Shown here one piece after another: positions 58,258 through 64,000 of a stretch of 64,000 bases of DNA. Under the pieces are notes generated by a model. It was not told where the DNA came from. It ran no database searches and worked only from the letters and a program-made list of their open reading frames with translations. The DNA is from Ruminococcus sp. (GTDB lineage: Bacteria > Bacillota > Clostridia > Oscillospirales > Acutalibacteraceae): assembly GCA_017411835.1 (NCBI GenBank), contig JAFQPG010000014.1, positions 91,417-155,416 on the forward strand. Direction: 5' to 3'. The first letter of the stretch is position 1. The number at the start of each line of letters is the position of its first letter. The position numbers and the translations under genes were made by a program.

Positions 58258-60423
58258 ATGAATAAAATTACGATTGCTCTTGCGGGCAACCCAAACAGTG
58301 GTAAAACCACCCTGTTTAATGCGCTTACAGGCTCTAACCAATATGTTGGTAACTGGCCGGGCGTAACCGTCGAGAAAAAAGAGGGTACATATAAAAAGGA
58401 CGAAAACGTTACTATCACAGACTTGCCGGGTATTTACTCGCTCTCCCCTTACACCTTGGAGGAGGTTATCGCGCGTGAATATCTGATTGAAGAAACACCT
58501 GATGTTATTCTTGATATCGTTGATGGTACTAACCTTGAACGCAACCTTTATCTTACAACCCAGTTTGCAGAACTCGGTATTCCTGTCGTAATCGCTATCA
58601 ATATGATGGACGTTGTCGAGAAAAACGGCGACAAAATTGATATCGACGAGCTCTCCAGAAAATTCAAGTGCAAGGTTGTGCCTATTTCAGCGCTCAAAGG
58701 CGACAGCGTTTTTGATGCGGCGCAGGAAGCTATCGAAGCCGCAAAAGAAGGCAAAAACGTTCCACAGCATATTTTCTCGGGCGAAGTCGAACACGCACTT
58801 GCTCATATCGAGGAAGCCTGCGTTCACAATATGGAAGATGAGCGTCAGCGTTTTTACGCTATAAAGCTTTTTGAAAGAGATCAAAAAATCATCAAACAGC
58901 TCGGTATTGACGAAAGCGTTATAAAGCATATCGAAAAGGATATTGTTCACGTTGAGGAGCATTTCGACGATGATGCCGAGGCTATCATCACAAACGAAAG
59001 ATACAACTTCATTGAAAATATAATGAAGACTGCTTATATAAAGAAGCACGCAAACGAGCTTACTGTATCCGAGAAAATCGACAAGGTTGTGACAAACCGT
59101 ATTTTGGCACTCCCTATTTTTGCGCTTGTTATGTGGGGCGTTTATACCCTGTCTATCGGTACTATCGGCGACTGGACAGTAGGCTTTATGAATGACACGC
59201 TTTTTGGAAGTTGGATTATTCCTGCTATTACTACATTTTTAGAGAGCATAAACTGTGCACCTTGGCTTGTAAGTCTTATTTCTGACGGTATTGTTGGCGG
59301 TGTTGGTTCGGTGCTCGGCTTTGTGCCGCAGATGTTCATTCTTTTCTTCTTGCTGTCGATACTTGAAAACATCGGCTATATGTCAAGAATCGCGTTTATT
59401 ATGGACCGACTGTTTAGAAAACTCGGTTTGTCGGGTAAAAGCTTTATTCCGATGCTTGTTGCGTCCGGATGTGGCGTGCCGGGTATTATGGCATCGCGTA
59501 CTATCGAGCAGGACCGCGACCGCAAAATGACAATTATGACTACAGGCTTTATCCCTTGTGGTGCTAAAATGCCGATTGTCGGTCTTATCGCGGGTGCACT
59601 TTTTAATAACGCCGCGTGGGTAGCAACCTTAGCTTACTTTATCGGCATCGGTGCGGTTATTGTTTCAGGCATCATTTTAAAGAAAACTAAAGCCTTTGCA
59701 GGCGACCCTGCCCCATTTGTTATGGAGTTACCTGCTTACCATATGCCTGTTCCTAACAACGTGCTACGCGCGACATGGGAGCGCGGCTGGTCATTTATCA
59801 AGCGTGCTGGTACGGTTATTCTTGCCGCAAGCGTTATTATATGGGTACTTAATTCGCTTTCCTTTGAGGGCGGTTTCCACTATATTACACAAGCAAACGG
59901 CGGTGCTTCTGTGCTTGAAAATATCGGTAGCGTAATCGCATTTTTATTTACGCCACTGGGCTTTGGCAACTGGCAATGCGCGGTTGCAACCGTGCTCGGT
60001 CTTGTCGCAAAGGAAGAGGTTGTCGGCGTATTTGGCTCGCTGTCAAAAATGCTCGCTTCTGCAAATCCTGAGGCTGCGGCTGACTTACTCGGCGCTATGG
60101 AAGGCTCAGTTTCTCAGCTTTCGCTTATAGGCACCGAGTTCTTCTCGGGCTCGAAGCTTTCGGGTATGTCTTTCCTTATTTTCAACCTGCTTTGTGCTCC
60201 TTGCTTTGCGGCGATGGGCGCTATCAGACGCGAAATGAACAACGCAAAATGGACTTTCTTCACTTTAGGCTATATGACTTTGTTTGCGTATGCAATCTCC
60301 CTTATTGTTTACAACATCGGTATGCTCTTTAGCTCAGTATTTACCGTTTGGACTGTGTTTGCGTTTATTGCGCTTGCAGTTTTGCTGTACTTTATTTTCA
60401 GAAAGAATAAGCATGAAGTATAA
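58258..60423 (+). CDS. feoB: Ferrous iron transport protein B (GTPase-permease)
   Basis: 721 residues. The N-terminal GTPase shows G1 (AGNPNSGKTT, 9-18), G2/G3 (TDLPGIYSLSPY) and G4 (AINMMDV). Two Gate-type repeats and about eleven TM segments follow, with the Cys-containing core VASGCGVPGIMASRT and later PCGAKMPIVGL. FeoB imports Fe(II). The frame has an upstream ATG, but GGTGGAGGAATAT stands before this ATG and the protein then begins with the G domain. Third palindrome operator lies just upstream. Confidence 0.97.
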   Translation: MNKITIALAGNPNSGKTTLFNALTGSNQYVGNWPGVTVEKKEGTYKKDENVTITDLPGIYSLSPYTLEEVIAREYLIEETPDVILDIVDGTNLERNLYLTTQFAELGIPVVIAINMMDVVEKNGDKIDIDELSRKFKCKVVPISALKGDSVFDAAQEAIEAAKEGKNVPQHIFSGEVEHALAHIEEACVHNMEDERQRFYAIKLFERDQKIIKQLGIDESVIKHIEKDIVHVEEHFDDDAEAIITNERYNFIENIMKTAYIKKHANELTVSEKIDKVVTNRILALPIFALVMWGVYTLSIGTIGDWTVGFMNDTLFGSWIIPAITTFLESINCAPWLVSLISDGIVGGVGSVLGFVPQMFILFFLLSILENIGYMSRIAFIMDRLFRKLGLSGKSFIPMLVASGCGVPGIMASRTIEQDRDRKMTIMTTGFIPCGAKMPIVGLIAGALFNNAAWVATLAYFIGIGAVIVSGIILKKTKAFAGDPAPFVMELPAYHMPVPNNVLRATWERGWSFIKRAGTVILAASVIIWVLNSLSFEGGFHYITQANGGASVLENIGSVIAFLFTPLGFGNWQCAVATVLGLVAKEEVVGVFGSLSKMLASANPEAAADLLGAMEGSVSQLSLIGTEFFSGSKLSGMSFLIFNLLCAPCFAAMGAIRREMNNAKWTFFTLGYMTLFAYAISLIVYNIGMLFSSVFTVWTVFAFIALAVLLYFIFRKNKHEV

Positions 60424-60458
60424 TCATCTAAAAATCAAACTGAAAAAGGAGCATAAAA

Positions 60459-60632
60459 ATGCTTGACTTTTTAATTAATAATTTAGCAACGATAGTTGTT
60501 TCTTTAGTAGTAGTTGCGGTTTTTGCTTTAGTCATTATTAAAATGGTTAAAGACAAGAAAAAAGGCAAAAGCTCGTGCAGTTGTGGCTGTGGCGGATGCC
60601 CGCTAAAGGATAGCTGTCACACAAACAAATAA
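60459..60632 (+). CDS. FeoB-associated Cys-rich membrane peptide
   Basis: 57 residues, below the usual size for annotation. One TM (about 8-28) is followed by Lys-rich linker and CSCGCGGCPLKDSCH, a Cys-rich tail (six Cys). This is the FeoB-associated Cys-rich family often next to feoB, thought to bind or pass iron. AAAAAGGAGCATAAAA precedes the ATG. It ends the feo operon before a terminator. Confidence 0.85.
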   Translation: MLDFLINNLATIVVSLVVVAVFALVIIKMVKDKKKGKSSCSCGCGGCPLKDSCHTNK

Positions 60633-60659
60633 GCTAAAACCCCAAATTTAAATGATACA

Positions 60660-60700
60660 CAAAAAGCGCACAGGAATTTTTTCTGTGCGCTTTTATTTTA
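60660..60700 (+). terminator. terminator of the feo operon
   Basis: AAAAGCGCACAG pairs with CTGTGCGCTTTT around nine bases; ATTTTAT follows. Confidence 0.88.
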
Positions 60701-60779
60701 TACTATTAAAAGTATATTTTGGTGTATAAATCTTTTAATTGTACTTAAACTAGTAACAAAAAGAAAAAGGAGAATTCAT

Positions 60780-61448
60780 ATGTTCAAACACGAAAAACAG
60801 CTTTTCCATCCGGTTGCAGTTGAGCGTCCTAACCCACAGTATGCCGCACTTTTGCAAGAACAGCTCGGTGGCGGCAACGGTGAGCTAAAAGCCGCTATGC
60901 AGTATATGTCACAAAGTTTCAGGGTAAAAGACCCCGAAATTAAAGATTTGTTCCTTGACATTGCGGCTGAAGAACTTTCTCATATGGAGATGGTTGCGCA
61001 GACAATCAATTTGCTTAACGGCCACGAGGTTGACCACACAAAGGTCGGCGTCGGAGAGGTACAATCTCACGTGATTTTAGGACTTAATCCGGGTCTTATC
61101 AACGCATCGGGCTACTCGTGGACAGGCGACTACGTTACTGTCACAGGAGATTTGTGTGCTGACTTGCTATCAAACATTGCGTCTGAGCAACGCGCAAAGG
61201 TTGTGTACGAATACCTTTACCGTCAGATTGAAGACAAAAAGGTACGTGAAACAATCGACTTTTTGTTAAACCGCGAGGAAGCTCACAACGCGATGTTTAG
61301 AGAAGCATTCAACAAGGTTCAGGATACAGGCTCTAATCGCGACTTTGGTACAACTAAAGCGGCTAAGATGTACTTCTCTATGTCAGAGCCTTCACAAGGC
61401 AACTCTTTTGCTGATACTGACGTTAAAAAGCCCGCTTTTAAAAGCTGA
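60780..61448 (+). CDS. Manganese catalase (CotJC-like size)
   Basis: 222 residues. The dimanganese ligands are intact: Glu35 (GGNGE), Glu65 and His68 (AAEELSHME), Glu136 (SEQRAK) and His169 (NREEAH). It dismutates hydrogen peroxide in a non-haem centre. The short form resembles CotJC, a spore-coat catalase, but no cotJA or cotJB is next to it. AAAAAGGAGAATTC precedes the ATG. It sits between iron uptake and ferritin genes, consistent with oxidative-stress defence in an anaerobe. Confidence 0.92.
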   Translation: MFKHEKQLFHPVAVERPNPQYAALLQEQLGGGNGELKAAMQYMSQSFRVKDPEIKDLFLDIAAEELSHMEMVAQTINLLNGHEVDHTKVGVGEVQSHVILGLNPGLINASGYSWTGDYVTVTGDLCADLLSNIASEQRAKVVYEYLYRQIEDKKVRETIDFLLNREEAHNAMFREAFNKVQDTGSNRDFGTTKAAKMYFSMSEPSQGNSFADTDVKKPAFKS

Positions 61449-61480
61449 AAGGCAGAGCAAAGCGCTCTGCCTTTTTTATA
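61449..61480 (+). terminator. terminator after manganese catalase
   Basis: GGCAGAGC pairs with GCTCTGCC around AAAGC; seven T follow. It may also serve the convergent MATE gene. Confidence 0.88.
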
Positions 61481-61485
61481 TATTA

Positions 61486-62799
61486 TTATGTTTTAACGAC
61501 GCGCTTAGTTTTCCATTTTCCGCTTTTAAAGCGTATAAGCATTAAAACACCGCGCAGTATTTCGTCCGCCGCGAGCGCCACAAACAAACCGTAAATTCCG
61601 TACCCGAGCACCACAGCCAAGATGTACGACCCCAGCACGCTGACAAGCCACATCGAAACAATCGCGCATAATGTCGGGAAGTACACGTCCCCTGCCCCAC
61701 GCAAGCACGCGATAATGACTAAATTTGTAGTTCTGCCGAATTCTAAAAACAAATTGATTATCAAGATATTTGCACCGAACATAATGACCTGAGCATTGTC
61801 GGTAAAAATGCCCATCAGCTGTTTGCCGAAAACCACACCAATAGCAGACGCAGAAAGCGTAACAACAAGCGCAGTAAGGTATGCTTTCATACCCCTTTTG
61901 TACGCTTTGTCCATCTCATTTGCACCTACTAAGTGTCCTGTGATAATCTGCGATGCTTGACCGATTGACACCGCAAATATGTAGAAAAACATCGTGATAT
62001 TCTGCACGTAGGTTTTTGCAATCAGCTCGGTGCTTAAAAGGAAGTTTAAGACTATCGAGGTGATGACAAGCTGGGAAATGTTATACAAAAACGACTCAAG
62101 TGCAGACGGCACACCGATTTTAATAATATCCTTTGTGTCGCCAAACGGAAACGGCTTTAGAAGCTTGAATATCGAAATTTTCTCGACCTTTGTAAACAGC
62201 ACAACAGCAAGCACGATTGTGCCTAAAACTCGCGAAAAGGTGGTCGCAACAGCAACGCCGACAACCCCAAGCTTAGGGACTAAAATAACGTCGAGAACGG
62301 TATTTAAAATATTCATACCGACGGTGACATACATCGAAATTTTTGTCAGCCCATGGTTGCGTATAATCACGGTCATTGATGCAAGCACAGCCTGTAAAAA
62401 TATAAAGCCACCGACGATTTTTAAATACTCGCTTGCAAATTCGAGAATAGTGCCCGTAGCGCCGATAAAGACAAGTATATCTTTTGAAAACACAACCAAA
62501 AGTGCACTTATGATTATGCCCGTTATTAAATTGAAAAGTATTGACATCGCGGCAATTCTTGAGGCATTCTCTTTTTTATTTGCGCCCAGATACTGCGAAA
62601 TCAGTACAGCACTTGCCCCCGATATAACAGTAAACACAATGGTGACGATAGAAACCGATTGGTTTGCGGTGTTGACAGACGATGCGGCAAGGTCGTTGTA
62701 GCGACTCAAAACAAATACGTCGACAAAGCCAAGCAGCATAAAAAGCGCTGTCTCAACAAATATCGGCCACGCAAGGCTGAAAAGCTTAAGCTTCTTCAT
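61486..62799 (-). CDS. MATE-family efflux transporter
   Basis: 437 residues, twelve hydrophobic segments. Features include GFVDVFVLSRYNDLAASSVN, YLGANKKENA and the second half repeats with GLTKISMYVTVGMNILNTVLDVILVPKLG, typical of MATE exporters (NorM/DinF group). Proton- or sodium-driven export of drugs or metabolites. Substrate unknown. The longer frame begins 34 codons up; AAAGGAGATTTT before this ATG decides the start. Confidence 0.92.
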   Translation of the reverse strand: MKKLKLFSLAWPIFVETALFMLLGFVDVFVLSRYNDLAASSVNTANQSVSIVTIVFTVISGASAVLISQYLGANKKENASRIAAMSILFNLITGIIISALLVVFSKDILVFIGATGTILEFASEYLKIVGGFIFLQAVLASMTVIIRNHGLTKISMYVTVGMNILNTVLDVILVPKLGVVGVAVATTFSRVLGTIVLAVVLFTKVEKISIFKLLKPFPFGDTKDIIKIGVPSALESFLYNISQLVITSIVLNFLLSTELIAKTYVQNITMFFYIFAVSIGQASQIITGHLVGANEMDKAYKRGMKAYLTALVVTLSASAIGVVFGKQLMGIFTDNAQVIMFGANILIINLFLEFGRTTNLVIIACLRGAGDVYFPTLCAIVSMWLVSVLGSYILAVVLGYGIYGLFVALAADEILRGVLMLIRFKSGKWKTKRVVKT

Positions 62800-62954
62800 A
62801 AAATCTCCTTTTTGTAAGCAAAAATATCCATCAAAAATCTGAATTAGATATCCTTTATCGCTCCAAATTTTCTTACTCGAATATATCACAGCAAGGTGCA
62901 ATAGTCAAACAAATTTATAAAGTAAATTCTGTCATAAAAAATATATCGCTTAAA

Positions 62955-62991
62955 TACAAAAAAGGTCGCAGGAATACACCTGCGACCTTTA
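62955..62991 (-). terminator. terminator after ferritin
   Basis: AAAGGTCGCAGG pairs with CCTGCGACCTTT around TGTATT; on the minus strand TTTGTATTT follows. Confidence 0.9.
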
Positions 62992-63014
62992 AAGTGTAAA
63001 ATTAGTATAAAAGC

Positions 63015-63524
63015 TTAAAGTACGAGTGATGGTGCGCTGTAAACTCTGCCACCAAGCTCCTGATTGAGCATATAAAGTCCCTTAGGGTCAGAACCGAAAA
63101 GCTCCATTTTTGAAATCAGGTCGTTAGCATTTGTTTCTTCCTCGCCCTGCTCTTTTACAAACCAGTCTAAAAACTGCATTGTGCGGAAATCTCTGACGTC
63201 ATAAGCGGCGCTGTAGATGTCGTTAATCAAAGATGTAACGAGCTTTTCGTGCTCGAGGCCTGCTTTGAGTACGTCCATAGAAGAGTTTAACACCTTGTCA
63301 GGCTTGTCGATTGAATCGAGTGTTACAACCTGATTTTCGTTTTGCAGATATGTATAGAACAGCATAGCGTGGTCACGCTCTTCCTGAGCCTGAATCATAT
63401 ACCAGTTTGCAAAACCGTCTAAGCCGTTAGCCTTGAAATAGTTAGAAAAATCAAGATAAAGATAAGCTGAATAAAGCTCCTTGTTAATCTGCTGATTTAA
63501 CAGCTCGTGTACTTTTTTATCCAT
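63015..63524 (-). CDS. ftnA: Ferritin (FtnA-like)
   Basis: 169 residues, usual ferritin length. Ferroxidase residues are in place: Glu16 (NKELYSAYLYLD), Glu49 and His52 (AQEERDHA), Glu near 94 (LEHEKLV) and QGEEE. It stores iron as a mineral in a 24-mer shell. Together with feoAB and the catalase it forms an iron and peroxide group. AGGAGGTATTATT precedes the ATG, with a good promoter behind. Confidence 0.96.
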   Translation of the reverse strand: MDKKVHELLNQQINKELYSAYLYLDFSNYFKANGLDGFANWYMIQAQEERDHAMLFYTYLQNENQVVTLDSIDKPDKVLNSSMDVLKAGLEHEKLVTSLINDIYSAAYDVRDFRTMQFLDWFVKEQGEEETNANDLISKMELFGSDPKGLYMLNQELGGRVYSAPSLVL

Positions 63525-63552
63525 AATAATACCTCCTTTGGTTAATAATATT

Positions 63553-63581
63553 ATTTTAATCTAAAGTGCTGTCAATGTCAA
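63553..63581 (-). promoter_or_regulatory. Promoter of ferritin
   Basis: TTGACA (63576-63581), a 17-base spacer and TAAAAT (63553-63558) on the minus strand. Confidence 0.78.
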
Positions 63582-63611
63582 TTAAGTTTTAGTGAATAAA
63601 ATAATAGCCTG

Positions 63612-63640
63612 TTGACTAAACAGAAAATTTTGTGTATAAT
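63612..63640 (+). promoter_or_regulatory. Promoter of tRNA-Leu
   Basis: TTGACT (63612-63617), a 17-base spacer and TATAAT (63635-63640), 38 bases before the tRNA. Confidence 0.85.
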
Positions 63641-63677
63641 AGCACTTGCTCTGATAAGTGCGAAATTAAATAGATAC

Positions 63678-63762
63678 GCGGGTGTGGCGGAATTGGCAGA
63701 CGCGCTAGATTTAGGTTCTAGTGTCAACCGATGTGCAGGTTCAAGTCCTGTCACCCGCACCA
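63678..63762 (+). tRNA. tRNA-Leu (anticodon UAG)
   Basis: 85 bases with encoded CCA. Acceptor stem GCGGGTG/CACCCGC closes; the anticodon stem CTAGA/TCTAG frames loop TTTAGGT with anticodon TAG (reads CUN Leu codons); a long variable arm (GTGTCAACCGATG) is typical of class II tRNA; T arm CAGGTTCAAGTCCTG. Its own promoter lies upstream and a terminator follows. Confidence 0.97.
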
Positions 63763-63808
63763 AAAAATGCCGAATCGGGTCTTTAGACTTGGTTCGGTAT
63801 TTTTTAGT
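63763..63808 (+). terminator. terminator after tRNA-Leu
   Basis: ATGCCGAA pairs with TTCGGTAT (one G-T pair) with further inner pairing GTCTTTAGAC; TTTTT follows. Confidence 0.75.
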
Positions 63809-63818
63809 TTGTACAAAA

Positions 63819-63979
63819 ACAGGACTTGAACCTTAAGAAGGTCTGTGGCGTTAAAAAATAGTCCGGTGGACTGTTTTTAGGCACAGAGGAACGAAAACGG
63901 GTACCGAGCACCGCAGGTGCTGGGTCGTTGAGTTCGAAAGATTTTACGAAGTAAAAGCTTTGTCCTGTCACCCGCACCA
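63819..63979. repeat. tRNA-Leu-derived repeats downstream of the tRNA
   Basis: An inverted copy of the T arm (ACAGGACTTGAACCT, 63819-63833) and a direct 18-bp copy of the tRNA 3' end (GTCCTGTCACCCGCACCA, 63962-63979) follow the tRNA. Between them lie AGTCC-GGT-GGACT and AGCACC-GC-AGGTGCT hairpins. No gene is seen in the last 240 bases. Confidence 0.7.
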
Positions 63980-64000
63980 TCGTCGTCGCGGACTATAACA

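Noticed and set aside
62030-62701. 223-residue plus-strand frame opposite the MATE gene
   Set aside because: Antisense shadow with no ribosome site or known domain.
63578-63836. Two frames covering tRNA-Leu
   Set aside because: They translate the tRNA itself; such 'GLEPAH' peptides are well-known annotation artefacts.
1-64000. CRISPR arrays, prophage, insertion sequences
   Set aside because: No regular spaced repeats, cas, integrase, transposase or phage structural genes were found in the reading frames.

Overview
The window looks like a chromosome segment of a low-to-moderate-GC anaerobic Clostridia, most like the Ruminococcaceae/Oscillospiraceae of animal guts. Supporting signs are spoIVA, yqfC-yqfD, ylbJ and a DUF3794-LysM gene (endospore formation), a dnaG-rpoD operon, T-box and SAM-I leaders, hprK, a dockerin-bearing leucine-rich-repeat protein, and labile-selenium molybdenum hydroxylase genes. 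There are no rRNA genes, CRISPR arrays, phage or insertion sequences. One tRNA (Leu, anticodon UAG) lies near the right end.

Layout, left to right. 1-5000: hprK with a PHP phosphoesterase cut by the window edge, a DUF421-DUF4363 pair, and secD-secF. 5000-9800: a type Ic aspartate aminotransferase, a Wzz-like/tyrosine-kinase pair, and the beta and gamma subunits of a sodium-pumping decarboxylase without alpha or biotin carrier nearby. 9850-19300: spoIVA, pyridoxamine kinase, a DUF3794-LysM protein, the dnaG-rpoD-zincin operon, a YigZ protein, rpmE and a VanY-like protein that has lost its metal ligands. 19350-27300: thrS under a T-box, an LRR-dockerin secreted protein, an unknown membrane protein with an acidic tail, and two tandem penicillin-binding-protein-5 paralogues with progressively lost active-site motifs. 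27300-38800: a metallophosphoesterase, recG-fakA, ymdB, yqfD-yqfC, ylbJ, asnB, a PAP2 phosphatase and a PfkB kinase.

38800-41000: fruK, then an inverted-repeat-bounded stretch of about 1.2 kb with a GNAT gene, a four-helix-bundle (S23-like) gene and a cluster of small palindromes. 41000-53300: the most distinctive region, a selenium-dependent molybdenum hydroxylase (SDMH) island. A leftward set encodes a three-subunit hydroxylase (xdhA-xdhB-xdhC), a ModE-like HTH regulator, YqeC, YqeB, SelD, a cysteine desulfurase of the EF2568 type and MnmA. A rightward pair encodes a MocA-like cytidylyltransferase and a one-chain selenium-dependent xanthine dehydrogenase. Together these would supply selenophosphate and mobilised Se/S, mature the molybdopterin centre, and oxidise purines or similar heterocycles.

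53300-64000: an EamA transporter, an orphan MazF-like toxin, metK under a SAM-I riboswitch, a small protein like the glycyl-radical tail of class III ribonucleotide reductase, a NusG-domain-II/Gx-transporter pair, the feoA-feoB operon with three GTTAGC-type palindromes, a Cys-rich Feo-associated peptide, manganese catalase, a MATE exporter, ferritin, and tRNA-Leu followed by a displaced 18-bp copy of its own 3' end. The right part thus combines iron uptake, iron storage and peroxide removal.

Many start codons were moved from the longest reading frame to an internal start with a good ribosome binding site; each such choice is explained in its entry.
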